Assembly (NCBI RefSeq): GCF_002224675.1
Contig: NZ_NMPZ01000022.1
Location: forward strand, 1 to 64,000
Direction of reading: 5' to 3'
DNA length: 64,000 nucleotides
Origin: Segatella copri
Lineage (GTDB): Bacteria > Bacteroidota > Bacteroidia > Bacteroidales > Bacteroidaceae
Shown one piece after another: positions 8,490 to 17,699 of this stretch (within the stretch, counting starts at the first letter, position 1; each line of letters begins with the position of its first letter). The translations under genes were made by a program, and so were the position numbers. Below the pieces are notes generated by a model. The model made no database searches. It was given only the letters and a program-made list of their open reading frames with translations, and was not told the DNA's origin.

Positions 8490-9884
8490 TTATTCGAAGA
8501 TAGTCTGGTCCTTGATCCAGCCATCCTTGTTGAAGCGGCCCTTCCATACGCTGCCGTTTCTTACTACCCAGTAGAAGTTGTCCTTGTCGCGGCAGAAGCC
8601 GAAGCGCTGGGTGGCAGCAGAGAATCCGGCTGGCATGGTTACGAGTGAATCTACACCCCATGTCAGTCCGTTGGTCTTGCTCTTATACCATTTGCCGTTG
8701 CTTCCGAGAGCTACGAAGCCAGAATCAGCACCACAGACGAGCACCTGATCCATCATTGGCATCTTGCCACTCTGGAGAGAATCATATTCTATATAGTTCC
8801 ATGCGCTTTCTGGAGCATTGGCAGAGTAATCAGCCACATGATTCCAGAGCGTAGCGATGGTATCGCGATAGCTTGCATCACGGGTACCGAGCAGGAGAAC
8901 ATTCTCTACATTCTTCACAGAAGCGATGGTAGAAACATTCATGCTCAGGTTCTGGGTAGGCAGGAGTGAGAAAGCTGCATCCAATTTCTGGGCAGCCCAG
9001 GTTGCACCATTGTCCTTAGACACTGAGATACCTGTAGCGGTGAAGGCATAAAGATACTTGCTGCTGGCACCTACCAACTGCTTGAGCTGGCTGTCCTCGC
9101 CTACCAGATTCCAGGTTGCAGCATCGGCAGAAGCATACACCTTGCCATCAGAGAGGATGTAGAGCTGATCGCCCATCTGCACCGCGTTCTGATAATCGAC
9201 AGCTGCGAAAGTCTGGTTGGCTGTTATCTCCGCCCAGTTGTTACCATCGCTTGCAGCACTCTTGTATATCTTCATTCCCCCGAGGGTCTTGCCGAATACA
9301 TAGATATGGCTTCCCAGGGCAAGCACCTTCAAGTCGCTGAGTGCAGCGAGCTGCTCATTGAGTTGAGCCTTGGCTTGCCAGTTGAACTCATTGCCTTCCT
9401 GCTGATGCACGTTCACCTTTACGGTGTAAGTAACGTAGGCATTGAGCGAGTTGTTATATACACGAACCATTCGTGGCTGAGAGAAGTCGATGGAATCGGT
9501 GCTTGAATAATACTTTGCCGAGTCGATCTTCTCAGGGCAATTCTTGTGCATGATGAAGATAGGGCTGCTGTTCTTGCTGCTGATGGTAGCCAATACGGCA
9601 GCGGTCCTTGTCTTGGTAGGCAAGGAATCTACGTTATAGATCTGGCGGTTAACCTGATCTATATAAAAATGATAGTTAGCTCCATTCACTTTATCAGCGA
9701 TCAGAGTATCCTTGCCTGCAGTAGTCTTCGTGTATCTACCGAGCTTTCCCAAAGAGAAACTCGTGATGGCTGTATCATTTGTATATTCTACTACCGTCTC
9801 GTCGCTGTTCAAGCATGAAGAGAGCGACAAAGTAGCTGCAACAAGTGCTATAAAAGCTAAAAATTTACTTTTCATTCTATCCAA
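8490..9884 (-). CDS. DUF6242-type lipoprotein with Asp-box-like repeats
   Basis: Predicted exported lipoprotein, 464 residues: an N-terminal signal with the lipobox SLSSC (Cys24), a short domain to about residue 150, then a repetitive region likely to fold as a beta-propeller. Asp-box-like motifs (S-x-D-x-G-x-x-W pattern) are visible in SKDNGATW, SKTNGLTW and weaker in SAASDGNNW and SADAATW. Such boxes mark BNR/sialidase-type propellers, but no sialidase catalytic set is apparent. It has its own -7 element at 9901-9908. Function is unknown. Confidence 0.75.
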   Translation of the reverse strand: MDRMKSKFLAFIALVAATLSLSSCLNSDETVVEYTNDTAITSFSLGKLGRYTKTTAGKDTLIADKVNGANYHFYIDQVNRQIYNVDSLPTKTRTAAVLATISSKNSSPIFIMHKNCPEKIDSAKYYSSTDSIDFSQPRMVRVYNNSLNAYVTYTVKVNVHQQEGNEFNWQAKAQLNEQLAALSDLKVLALGSHIYVFGKTLGGMKIYKSAASDGNNWAEITANQTFAAVDYQNAVQMGDQLYILSDGKVYASADAATWNLVGEDSQLKQLVGASSKYLYAFTATGISVSKDNGATWAAQKLDAAFSLLPTQNLSMNVSTIASVKNVENVLLLGTRDASYRDTIATLWNHVADYSANAPESAWNYIEYDSLQSGKMPMMDQVLVCGADSGFVALGSNGKWYKSKTNGLTWGVDSLVTMPAGFSAATQRFGFCRDKDNFYWVVRNGSVWKGRFNKDGWIKDQTIFE

Positions 9885-9900
9885 TTTTTCTTTTTAGCTG

Positions 9901-9908
9901 CAAATTTA
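9901..9908 (-). promoter_or_regulatory. -7 promoter element of the DUF6242 gene
   Basis: CAAATTTA on the plus strand reads TAAATTTG on the minus strand (TAnnTTTG). It is 17 nt upstream of the ATG at 9884, giving a very short leader. Confidence 0.55.
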
Positions 9909-10016
9909 CTGAGAATTCTTTAAAAACTCGACCTTTTCTCCTTATTATTATGCAATTTATTGATTTTAGGCGCATTTTTTAAGTTTTTTAGTGATTTCGA
10001 GGCGTAAAAACGAAGA

Positions 10017-10046
10017 AATCCCGCCTCTCTTGCGAGAGACGGGATT
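10017..10046 (-). terminator. Terminator downstream of pckA
   Basis: A strong stem (AATCCCG...CGGGATT with an inner CTCTC/GAGAG pairing) lies 30 bp past the pckA stop. On the minus strand it is followed by a T-rich run, consistent with intrinsic termination. Confidence 0.75.
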
Positions 10047-10076
10047 CCATATTTAGTATAAATTCGAAATGTCGAA

Positions 10077-11690
10077 TTAGAGCTGTGGACCAGCAGCAAC
10101 GAGAGCCTTACCAGCCTCGTTTGTCTCATACTTCTTGAAGTTCTTGATGAAACGAGCAGCCAAATCCTTAGCCTTCTCCTCCCACTGAGAAGCCTCAGCG
10201 TATGTATCACGTGGATCGAGGATCTTAGGATCTACGCCTTCCAACTGTGTAGGAACTACGAAGTTGAAGAATGGGATAGTCTTTGTAGGAGCTGCGTCGA
10301 TTGAGTGGTCGAGGATAGCGTCGATGATACCACGTGTATCGCGGATAGAGATACGCTTGCCTGTACCGTTCCAACCTGTGTTAACCAAGTATGCCTTAGC
10401 ACCAGACTTCTGCATCTTCTTTACCAACTCCTCAGCGTACTTAGTTGGGTGCAACTCCAAGAATGCCTGACCGAAGCAAGCAGAGAATGTTGGAGTAGGC
10501 TCGGTGATACCGCGCTCTGTACCAGCCAACTTAGCTGTGAAGCCAGAGAGGAAGTAATACTTAGTCTGCTCAGCGTTCAAGATAGATACTGGTGGCAATA
10601 CACCGAATGCATCTGCTGAGAGGAAGATAACCTGCTTAGCAGCTGGACCCTGAGAGAATGGACGCTGGATGTTCTTGATGTGGTAGATAGGATAAGATAC
10701 ACGAGTATTCTCGGTAACAGTCTTATCTGCGAAGTCAATCTTACCATCCTTAGCTACAGTTACGTTCTCGAGGAGAGCGTCACGTGTGATAGCACCGTAG
10801 ATGTCTGGCTCAGACTCCTTGTCGAGGTTGATAACCTTAGCGTAGCAACCACCTTCGAAGTTGAACACACCCTCGTCGTCCCATCCGTGCTCATCGTCAC
10901 CGATCAACTTACGCTTAGGGTCTGTTGACAATGTAGTCTTACCTGTACCAGAAAGACCGAAGAAGATAGCTGTGTTCTCACCGTTCATATCTGTGTTGGC
11001 AGAGCAGTGCATAGAAGCCATACCCTTCAATGGCAAGAAGTAGTTCATCATAGAGAACATACCCTTCTTCATCTCACCACCATACCATGTGTTGATGATA
11101 ACCTGCTCCTTAGAAGTTACGTTGAATACAACGGCTGTCTCTGAGTGGAGACCCAACTCCTTCCAGTTCTCAACCTTTGCCTTAGAAGCATTGTAAACGA
11201 TGAAGTCTGGCTCCTGATCGAACTCAGCCTCGTTCTGAGGACGGATGAACATATTTGTTACGAAGTGTGCCTGCCATGCTACCTCAACGATGAAACGTAC
11301 CTTCATACGTGTATCCTTGTGTGTACCGCAGAAACCATCTACTACGAACAACTTCTTGTTAGAAAGCTCCTTCTTAGCGATCTCCTTAACGGCATTCCAA
11401 GCCTCTGGAGTAGCCTTGTGGTTATCGTTGTGATATTCCTCAGAATCCCACCATACAGTGTCGTGAGATGTAGCATCGTCAACGATGAACTTGTCTTTAG
11501 GAGAACGACCTGTGTAAATACCAGTCATTACGTTAACTGCACCGAGCTCAGTCTCCTGACCAACCTCAAAACCCTCGAGACCTTCCTTAGTCTCCTCATT
11601 GAACAATACCTCATAAGAAGGATTGTAGAGAACCTCAGTTGTACCTGTGATTCCGTACTTTGCTAAAACTGACTTATCAAACTTTGCCAT
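10077..11690 (-). CDS. pckA: Phosphoenolpyruvate carboxykinase (ATP)
   Basis: ATP-type PEP carboxykinase, interconverting oxaloacetate and PEP. In succinate-producing anaerobes it usually runs toward oxaloacetate, conserving energy while fixing CO2. The 537-residue protein has normal length and carries the kinase-1a P-loop [11 protein letters not shown], the metal/PEP site [10 protein letters not shown], and the [14 protein letters not shown] block. It is monocistronic: a good promoter lies upstream (TTTG-N19-TAACTTTG) and a terminator downstream. Its coding sequence uses a narrow, highly biased codon set, suggesting high expression. Confidence 0.96.
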   Translation of the reverse strand: MAKFDKSVLAKYGITGTTEVLYNPSYEVLFNEETKEGLEGFEVGQETELGAVNVMTGIYTGRSPKDKFIVDDATSHDTVWWDSEEYHNDNHKATPEAWNAVKEIAKKELSNKKLFVVDGFCGTHKDTRMKVRFIVEVAWQAHFVTNMFIRPQNEAEFDQEPDFIVYNASKAKVENWKELGLHSETAVVFNVTSKEQVIINTWYGGEMKKGMFSMMNYFLPLKGMASMHCSANTDMNGENTAIFFGLSGTGKTTLSTDPKRKLIGDDEHGWDDEGVFNFEGGCYAKVINLDKESEPDIYGAITRDALLENVTVAKDGKIDFADKTVTENTRVSYPIYHIKNIQRPFSQGPAAKQVIFLSADAFGVLPPVSILNAEQTKYYFLSGFTAKLAGTERGITEPTPTFSACFGQAFLELHPTKYAEELVKKMQKSGAKAYLVNTGWNGTGKRISIRDTRGIIDAILDHSIDAAPTKTIPFFNFVVPTQLEGVDPKILDPRDTYAEASQWEEKAKDLAARFIKNFKKYETNEAGKALVAAGPQL

Positions 11691-11772
11691 TTTATTTTAA
11701 ATGTATTTAAGTTGTGAATAATTTCTCTTTACTTTGGTTGACAGAAGAAATCATCATTCTCCAAAACCGCCG

Positions 11773-11803
11773 CAAAGTTACAAAAAATATGTTTTATAGC
11801 AAA
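11773..11803 (-). promoter_or_regulatory. pckA promoter (-33 TTTG / -7 TAACTTTG)
   Basis: On the minus strand TTTG (plus strand CAAA at 11800-11803) is separated by 19 bp from TAACTTTG (CAAAGTTA at 11773-11780). This is a full match to the Bacteroidetes primary sigma consensus, giving a leader of roughly 80 nt. The rest of the 453-bp gap up to upp shows no further gene. Confidence 0.7.
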
Positions 11804-12030
11804 GATTCTTAGATAATATTCTTGTTTTTTAAAGCCTTTTTAGGTTAAAGAATTAAAAAATCGACCCATTCATCTATAATTTGCCATATTGACTTTGCAA
11901 ATATTCGCCGCAAATCTGCTTCATCCAAATTCATTTTCCACCTAATTATATATATAGGGGTTCAGAAGGCACATAAAAGCCCATGGATGGCACCAGAAGA
12001 AGCCGGATGGAAAAAATAACGGAAAACATT

Positions 12031-12060
12031 TTGCGGTTTCCGGATTTTGCCTTATCTTTG
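12031..12060 (+). promoter_or_regulatory. upp promoter
   Basis: TTTTG ending at 12033 lies 19 bp before TATCTTTG (12053-12060), matching the -33/-7 Bacteroidetes consensus. The predicted leader before the ATG at 12144 is about 80 nt. Confidence 0.65.
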
Positions 12061-12143
12061 CATCACCTTTGCTGCATCTCGACAGATGACTTCAGCAGGA
12101 ATAAACATCGATTGAAATAACAAGAAAATAAATACTACGACTT

Positions 12144-12803
12144 ATGAAAATTAATAATCTGAGCGAGCATAACTGCATCATCAACCGCTATCTGGCTGAG
12201 ATGCGCGACTGCGAGTATCAAAAGAACCGACTCCTCTTCCGCAACAACATCAAGAGAATCGGCGAGTATGAGGCTTTTGAAATTTCAAAGACCCTCAATT
12301 ACGAGAACAGAGACGTGACTACCCCTCTTGGTGTAGCCCAGGTTAATTTCCCTACCGACAAGATTGTCATCGGTACGATTTTCCGTGCAGGTCTGCCTTT
12401 CCATGAGGGTTTCCTCAATATCTTCGACCACTCCGGCAATGCTTTCGTGAGTGCCTATCGCGAATATACCAACAAGGAGCATACCGAGGTGGGGGTTCAT
12501 ATCGAGTATCTGGCAACTCCAGACCTTACCGGCAAGACACTCATCATCGCAGACCCTATGCTTGCCACCGGTATCAGCATGGAGATGGGTATGAAGGCGC
12601 TCCTTACCAAGGGAACCCCTAAGCACATCCACGTAGCCTGCGTGCTTGCCGCTCCACAGGGCATCGAGCATGTCAAGAAGACCTTCCCTGAAGACAAGAC
12701 TACCATCTGGTGTGCATCCATCGATGAGGGACTGAACGAGCACAAATACATCATTCCTGGCTTCGGCGATGCCGGAGACCTCTGCTACGGAAGCAAGCTC
12801 TAA
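12144..12803 (+). CDS. upp: Uracil phosphoribosyltransferase
   Basis: Pyrimidine salvage enzyme converting uracil and PRPP to UMP. The 219-residue protein carries the PRPP-binding loop DPMLATGISM (residues 137-146) and the C-terminal uracil-recognition segment YIIPGFGDAGDLCYG. The N-terminus resembles the eukaryote-like and Bacteroidetes branch of UPRTs rather than short proteobacterial Upp. It is monocistronic, with its own promoter and a hairpin directly after the stop. The uridine-kinase-like gene nearby on the opposite strand is also linked to nucleoside salvage. Confidence 0.93.
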   Translation: MKINNLSEHNCIINRYLAEMRDCEYQKNRLLFRNNIKRIGEYEAFEISKTLNYENRDVTTPLGVAQVNFPTDKIVIGTIFRAGLPFHEGFLNIFDHSGNAFVSAYREYTNKEHTEVGVHIEYLATPDLTGKTLIIADPMLATGISMEMGMKALLTKGTPKHIHVACVLAAPQGIEHVKKTFPEDKTTIWCASIDEGLNEHKYIIPGFGDAGDLCYGSKL

Positions 12804-12840
12804 AGCGAAAAACGGCTGTATAGAAAGCCACTTTCGCTTT
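12802..12840 (+). terminator. Terminator after upp
   Basis: AAAGCGAAA (12802-12810) pairs with TTTCGCTTT (12832-12840), with an inner GGCT/AGCC pairing. The stem begins inside the upp stop codon and ends in a TTTT tail. Its right arm overlaps the left end of the inverted-repeat element at 12827-13183. Confidence 0.6.
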
Positions 12841-13183
12841 TACTCTTCACTCTTCACACTTTGGCATTAATCCATTAATTATCAATACATTAAACAGGTG
12901 AAGAGTCAAGCTTCACTCTTCACCACTCTTCACCTCTCTTCACCTTATCGCAGTAAGCCCAGCCATCATTGAAGCCTGGAGCTGGTCATCATTGAAGACA
13001 GAAGCAGGTCATCATTGAAGACCAAACGTTGTTCCTGAAATGATTTCGCACTCAAAAAAAGTCAGGGTGAAGAGTGGTGAAGAGTGGTGAAGAGTCAACC
13101 CCTACTCTTCACCCACAATACTCATTGAACATCAGTAACTTACGCTCAAAATGTGAAGAGTGAAGAGTAAAAGCGAGAGTGGC
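12827..13183. repeat. MITE-like element with 37-bp terminal inverted repeats
   Basis: Positions 12827-12863 and 13147-13183 are inverted copies of each other over 37 bp with two mismatches. Inside lie a second inverted pair of CTCTTCACC-rich blocks (about 12897-12944 versus 13071-13127) and three direct copies of CATCATTGAAG starting at 12964, 12987 and 13010, an exact 23-bp period. No credible gene is present. The structure resembles a non-autonomous, palindromic repeat element, but no transposase or clear target-site duplication was identified. Confidence 0.55.
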
Positions 13184-13249
13184 GCTTGATACTCAAGAAA
13201 ATGAAGCAGTAGCGCTTATCTTCAAAACTCCTTCACGACATAACGAATC

Positions 13250-13310
13250 TTGCCTCACCACGGCAAGATATTGCCCTGGCAGAGGGCAATATTGTGCCAT
13301 AGTGAGGCAA
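13250..13310. repeat. Long two-tier hairpin
   Basis: TTGCCTCAC (13250-13258) pairs with GTGAGGCAA (13302-13310), and inside it ATATTGCCCT (13268-13277) pairs with AGGGCAATAT (13283-13292) around a 5-nt loop. It lies 14 bp past the stop of the minus-strand nucleoside kinase. It may stabilise or end that transcript, but no T-run follows on that strand. Confidence 0.5.
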
Positions 13311-13323
13311 AAAACACAAGTAC

Positions 13324-14985
13324 CTAATAATGGAATGAGCTGCCGCCCAGAAATTCTCGCAAGAGGGAGGTTGGAGGCAGATTATTATAAGGTATTCCCT
13401 TGAAATACTTCAGGAACTTCAGCAGGCGGTAAGCCTCAGCAAATTCCTCACAATTCTCCGGCACCTGCTGGAGCAACGGCTCTGCCTGCATCTTGAGAAC
13501 CGACAACTCATAGAGCATCGCCGTATTCAGCATGGCATCGGCATTCTCCTGAAACGGGAAGATCCACTTGTTCTCTCCGGATCTTACCGATGGCCAGCGG
13601 TGGATGGTTTCCTGGGCAGATACACCTCTATATTTATAGTCGCGAATGATGCGGCGCAGCAGACGGTTGTCCGTTGTAGGGATATAATTGTGATTATCCA
13701 GCAGAATGGTGGTCAGCGCAGAAGCATACACACGGAAGATCTGCTCTTCAGGAACATGCGCCGTAAGCTCCGGATTCAGGGCGTGGATTCCCTCTACCAC
13801 CAGAACATTGTTAGGCTCCAGCTTCAACTTCTTTCCACTCTTCACACTCTTGCCCGAAGGGAAATCGTATTTCGGCAGTTCCACCTCCTCGCCACGGAAG
13901 AGCGCATTAAACTGCTCGTTGAGCAAATCGAGGTTCAGGGCATAGATGCTCTCAAAATCAAAATCACCATTTTCATCCTTCGGGGTCTTATCCCTATCCA
14001 CGAAGTAATCATCGAGCGAAATCTGCAGAGGCTTCAATCCGTTTACGGCAAGCTGGATGCTCAGACGCTTGCAGGAAGTAGTCTTGCCCGAAGAAGACGG
14101 ACCCGCCAGCAGCACCAGCTTCACCCCTTTGCGGCTGGCAATCTCCTCGGCAATCTTCGCCAGCTTCTTCTCCTGCAGCGCTTCGCTGATATTGATGATA
14201 TCCGTAGCATGTCCCGCATCGATAGCCTGGTTGAAGTCCCCCACGGTTCTGATACCCAGGATTTCCTGCCAGCGATGATGCTCCTTGAAGATATCAAACA
14301 TTTTGTCCTGTCGGGTCATTTCGCCCAGCTCATCCGGGTTGCTGACCGAAGGAATGCGCAGCAACATGCCATCATAGTACTTCTCCAACCCGAAGAGATA
14401 GAGCTGGGAGGTATTGGTGAGCAGGGTGCCATAATAATAATCCACATATTCACCTATTTTATAATAGGTGGTATAGATGGAACCCGAAGTCCTGAGAAGC
14501 TTCACCTTTTCCACATCGCCTTTTTCCTGGAAGAGGGCGATAGCCTCCTCGGTAGGCACCGTGAAGCGGCGTATCGGCATCTTGGAGTCGATGATCTCCT
14601 GCATGCGGCGGCGGAGGATGTTCACATCCTCATCTACTACCGGGCGCCCCAGACGGATATCCACATAGAATCCGTTGGATACCGGAATATCGATGACCAC
14701 ATCCGTATTCGGATAAATATCCTGCACCGCCTTGCACAATACAAAGAAAAGCGTCCGGGTATAGGCACGCGAACCCGACGCAGAGTTCATATCCAGGAAT
14801 TCTACATCCTTGGAGTTATAAACACGGTAATGCATGCCTTCCACCTTGTTATTTACCCTCGCAGACACCGGTCCATGGGTCATTTTAAGGTCAAATGAAG
14901 AAAAAACATCAAAAAGTGTGCTTCCGATTTCGACTTTCTGAGATTTTTTATTATTTTTGCAACGGATTTGTATCTTCTGTTTCAT
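13324..14985 (-). CDS. TGS-domain nucleoside (uridine-type) kinase
   Basis: Fusion protein known in Bacteroidetes and Firmicutes as a uridine-kinase-like nucleoside kinase. Residues 1-65 resemble a TGS domain and about 70-200 the second additional domain of threonyl-tRNA synthetase. The C-terminal half is a P-loop kinase with Walker A GPSSSGKTT (295-303) and the downstream acceptor-site block LQISLDDYFVDRD. The 553-residue length is typical. Substrate is inferred (uridine/cytidine or another nucleoside). A -7 element lies at 15005-15012, divergent from the Na/Pi gene. Confidence 0.85.
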   Translation of the reverse strand: MKQKIQIRCKNNKKSQKVEIGSTLFDVFSSFDLKMTHGPVSARVNNKVEGMHYRVYNSKDVEFLDMNSASGSRAYTRTLFFVLCKAVQDIYPNTDVVIDIPVSNGFYVDIRLGRPVVDEDVNILRRRMQEIIDSKMPIRRFTVPTEEAIALFQEKGDVEKVKLLRTSGSIYTTYYKIGEYVDYYYGTLLTNTSQLYLFGLEKYYDGMLLRIPSVSNPDELGEMTRQDKMFDIFKEHHRWQEILGIRTVGDFNQAIDAGHATDIINISEALQEKKLAKIAEEIASRKGVKLVLLAGPSSSGKTTSCKRLSIQLAVNGLKPLQISLDDYFVDRDKTPKDENGDFDFESIYALNLDLLNEQFNALFRGEEVELPKYDFPSGKSVKSGKKLKLEPNNVLVVEGIHALNPELTAHVPEEQIFRVYASALTTILLDNHNYIPTTDNRLLRRIIRDYKYRGVSAQETIHRWPSVRSGENKWIFPFQENADAMLNTAMLYELSVLKMQAEPLLQQVPENCEEFAEAYRLLKFLKYFKGIPYNNLPPTSLLREFLGGSSFHY

Positions 14986-15004
14986 TTGTGTTAAAACTAT
15001 GTTA

Positions 15005-15012
15005 CAAAGTTA
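15005..15012 (-). promoter_or_regulatory. -7 element of the nucleoside kinase gene
   Basis: CAAAGTTA on the plus strand reads TAACTTTG on the minus strand. It is 20 nt from the ATG at 14985. The rest of this divergent gap (15013-15156) holds small hairpins, such as CCTCCCAGGAGG, but no recognised riboswitch. Confidence 0.55.
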
Positions 15013-15156
15013 ATAATCTACAGCCTAACGAAGACCTCCCAGGAGGACGTTCACCGGGCCTGAGCAAGCCCTCAAGCGGAGCATTGCTTACAGAGCGTAA
15101 AGTTACGAAAAAAAACGTAAACTTGATGATTTTGACAACATTAATTAAGTTATAAT

Positions 15157-16866
15157 ATGTCGATTTGGATATTTTTTAGGCTTATCGGAGCACTCGCCTT
15201 ACTGATGTTTGGTATGAAGACCATGAGCGACAGTTTGCAGAAGATGGCCGGACCACAGCTCCGCCATGTGTTAGGAACTATGACCACCAATCGTTTGACG
15301 GGCATACTCTCGGGTACGCTCATCACGGCTGCCGTACAGTCTTCTACTGCTACGACGGTGATGACGGTATCATTCGTAAATGCCGGTCTCCTCACCCTTG
15401 CCCAGGCTATTTCGGTTATCATGGGTGCCAATATCGGTACCACGCTCACCGCCTGGATCATGAGTGCAGGATTCTCATTCAACATCACCGACTTTGTGTG
15501 GCTGGCGTTCTTCATCGCCATCATCCTCATCTATAGCAAGAAGCGCAAGATCATAGGTGACTTCATCTTCGGTATCTCCTTTATGTTCCTCGGCTTGGGT
15601 ACACTTCGCCAAACCGGCATCGACATGGATCTGGCTCATAACCAGCCGGTTCTGGAGTTCTTCTCCAGCTTCGACCCCCACAGCTTCCAGACCACCATCA
15701 CCTTCCTGATCATTGGTAGTATCCTGACCATGTGTGTGCAGAGTTCGGCTGCCGTCATGGCGATTACGATGATTCTCTGTTCTACCGGCGTACTGCCTAT
15801 CTATCAGGGTATTGCGCTCGTGATGGGTGAGAACATCGGTACCACCGTAACTTCCAATGTGGCAGCACTCACCGCCAACACGCAGGCGCGAAGAGCGGCG
15901 ATGGCGCACATGGTATTCAACATCTTCGGTGTGCTGTGGATACTCTGCGTATTCCGTCCGTTCATCCATCTGGTTTGCGGCTGGGTAGGTTTCGACGATG
16001 CCATGGAAAAGAATGATCCTCACTTCGTTGCCAATGCAGCAAAGCTGTCGTTCGTACTCGCCGCCTTCCATACCACCTTCAACCTCTCCAACACCTTTAT
16101 CCTGGTATGGTTTATCCCACAGATAGAGAAGCTGGTATGCAAGATTATCCGTCCTAAGAAGAATGCCGACGAGGATGATTTCCGTCTGCGTTTCATCCAG
16201 AGTGGTATCATGAAGACTCCGGAAATCTCCGTACTCGAGGCTCAGAAGGAGATCCACTGTTTCGCCGAGCGCATCCAGCGTATGTTCGGTATGGTGAAGG
16301 AACTCCTGGGCGAGACCAACGACGACAAGTTTATCAAGCTCTATACCCGCATCGAGAAATACGAGGGAATCTCCGACAACATGGAGATTGAGATTGCGAA
16401 GTATCTCGACCAGGTGAGCGATTCTCATCTTTCTGATGAGACCAAGGCGAAGATCCGCGCCATGCTGCGTGAGATTTCAGAGATTGAGAGTATCGGCGAC
16501 AGCTGTTTCAACATAGCCCGCACCCTCAACCGCCGCATCCGTGGCAAGGAAGACTTCATTCCTTCTCAGTATGAGCACATGCACCAGATGATGGAGCTTA
16601 CAGATAATGCCCTCACCCAGATGAACATCACCCTGGTGGGTCATAAGGTAGATAATGATGCCAACCTCTCTTTCAACATCGAGAACGAGATCAACAACTA
16701 TCGCAACCAGTTGAAGAGTCAGAACATCAACGATGTAAACAACCATCTCTACACCTATGCCATCGGTACCATGTACATGGATATCATCCAGGAATGCGAG
16801 AAGCTCGGCGACTACGTGGTAAACGTAGTAGAGGCTCGTATGGGCGTAAGACAGCATGAGGCTTAA
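15157..16866 (+). CDS. Na/Pi cotransporter family protein with PhoU-like tail (copy 1)
   Basis: Inner-membrane sodium-coupled phosphate transporter of the NptA/YjbB class. The first 330 residues carry two inverted Na/Pi repeats marked by QSSTATT and QSSAAVM motifs and a run of hydrophobic helices. The last 220 residues form a helical PhoU-like domain (KYEGISDNMEIEIAKYLDQV and EIESIGDSCFNIARTL). Length 569 is normal. A close paralogue occurs at the end of the window, with nearly identical PhoU-domain motifs. It ends in a bidirectional terminator. Confidence 0.9.
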   Translation: MSIWIFFRLIGALALLMFGMKTMSDSLQKMAGPQLRHVLGTMTTNRLTGILSGTLITAAVQSSTATTVMTVSFVNAGLLTLAQAISVIMGANIGTTLTAWIMSAGFSFNITDFVWLAFFIAIILIYSKKRKIIGDFIFGISFMFLGLGTLRQTGIDMDLAHNQPVLEFFSSFDPHSFQTTITFLIIGSILTMCVQSSAAVMAITMILCSTGVLPIYQGIALVMGENIGTTVTSNVAALTANTQARRAAMAHMVFNIFGVLWILCVFRPFIHLVCGWVGFDDAMEKNDPHFVANAAKLSFVLAAFHTTFNLSNTFILVWFIPQIEKLVCKIIRPKKNADEDDFRLRFIQSGIMKTPEISVLEAQKEIHCFAERIQRMFGMVKELLGETNDDKFIKLYTRIEKYEGISDNMEIEIAKYLDQVSDSHLSDETKAKIRAMLREISEIESIGDSCFNIARTLNRRIRGKEDFIPSQYEHMHQMMELTDNALTQMNITLVGHKVDNDANLSFNIENEINNYRNQLKSQNINDVNNHLYTYAIGTMYMDIIQECEKLGDYVVNVVEARMGVRQHEA

Positions 16867-16914
16867 CCCTCAATGAAATTAGCTGCATGAGGCTAACCCC
16901 CAATGAATTTAATG
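16853..16914 (+). repeat. Imperfect tandem duplication across the Na/Pi stop codon
   Basis: A unit beginning GCATGAGGCTTAACCCTCAA, which spans the last codons and the stop, is followed at once by a near copy beginning GCATGAGGCTAACCCCCAA. It is a recent local duplication of the gene's 3' end and has no evident function. Confidence 0.6.
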
Positions 16915-16915
16915 A

Positions 16916-16953
16916 AAAAAGCTTGGAATCGCATTCGTGATTCCAAGCTTTTT
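16916..16953. terminator. Bidirectional terminator
   Basis: AAAAAGCTTGGAATC (16916-16930) pairs perfectly with GATTCCAAGCTTTTT (16939-16953). A-run and T-run on the two sides let it serve both the Na/Pi gene and the convergent hypothetical gene. Confidence 0.85.
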
Positions 16954-16987
16954 GTTTTTTGTCTTTATGTTTCAGGAAGGTCCAGAA

Positions 16988-17557
16988 TCACCCCCCCAGA
17001 TTCCACTTGATTCCTCCATTCTGACCTGCTACATAGTTGCAGAGCGGGATGCCGGGATGGCTGAGGTTGGAAAGATAAAGCGGCTGATCCTCAACAAACT
17101 GCGGGCAGGTGAAGGTATCCCCCTTTGCCAGCTTGCTGTTGATGCTATCCACCACCTCGAAGGTATCATTGCCCTTGTACATGATGGTAAGCACTCTGCC
17201 CGGGCACCAGGTCAATCTCACCAGTTCCCCCTTCTGCAGGGCATCCGCAATGAGCTTACTCTTCACGAAGAAGCGGCTGGAAGACATAACTTCGTTTCCA
17301 CCCGAAAAAGCCTCCCAGTCGGAATAACCTATCATACGGGAAAGCAAATTAAGATTATACTTGCTCGGTTTGCATGGCGAAGCCACATATCCCCACATAC
17401 GCTTCAGGGTACTCACCGAGATGGTCTCGTTGGTATAGCCCTCTATCTGGCGGGAGAGAAATTCAAAGTCTTTAGGTGTCTTGACGGATCTTCCCACCAA
17501 GGTTTCCACTTCCTGCTTCAAGCGCTCGAAATCTTCTGGATTATAATTATCTGTCAT
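16988..17557 (-). CDS. Hypothetical protein with possible N-terminal helix-turn-helix
   Basis: Protein of 189 residues without a signal peptide. I recognise it only as a type recurrent in Bacteroidales. The N-terminal third (about 10-75) contains a segment, LSRQIEGYTNETISVSTLKR followed by MWGYV, that could be a helix-turn-helix in which a domain reads 'S-x-x-T-L-K-R'. The second half is beta-rich (LVRLTWCPGRVLTIMYKGNDTF) and could bind a ligand. It is transcribed toward the shared terminator with the Na/Pi gene. A cytoplasmic regulatory role is a guess. Confidence 0.55.
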   Translation of the reverse strand: MTDNYNPEDFERLKQEVETLVGRSVKTPKDFEFLSRQIEGYTNETISVSTLKRMWGYVASPCKPSKYNLNLLSRMIGYSDWEAFSGGNEVMSSSRFFVKSKLIADALQKGELVRLTWCPGRVLTIMYKGNDTFEVVDSINSKLAKGDTFTCPQFVEDQPLYLSNLSHPGIPLCNYVAGQNGGIKWNLGG

Positions 17558-17699
17558 TTTCTATTCCTTTCTTTTTTTGCAGCAAAGATACACATTTTTT
17601 CCCACTCTCAATCATTCTTTTTTCATTTTCTTCATCAGTCTTTGAAAATGAACCAATTTGAACCAATGCTATCTCAAAAGTTTTTCGTAATTTTGCAGC

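Noticed and set aside
12964..13020. Three 23-bp spaced repeats as a CRISPR array
   Set aside because: Repeat is only 11 bp with 12-bp spacers, and no cas gene is present.
13179..13403. 74-residue frame at the edge of the inverted-repeat element
   Set aside because: It runs through the long hairpin at 13250-13310 and into the kinase gene; no domain or start context supports it.
13600..14898. 432-residue open frame antisense to the nucleoside kinase
   Set aside because: Same reason: shadow of a well-supported gene on the other strand.
15132..15156. TTGACA and TATAAT upstream of the Na/Pi gene
   Set aside because: The spacing is 13 bp instead of about 17, and the organism's genes use TAnnTTTG promoters.
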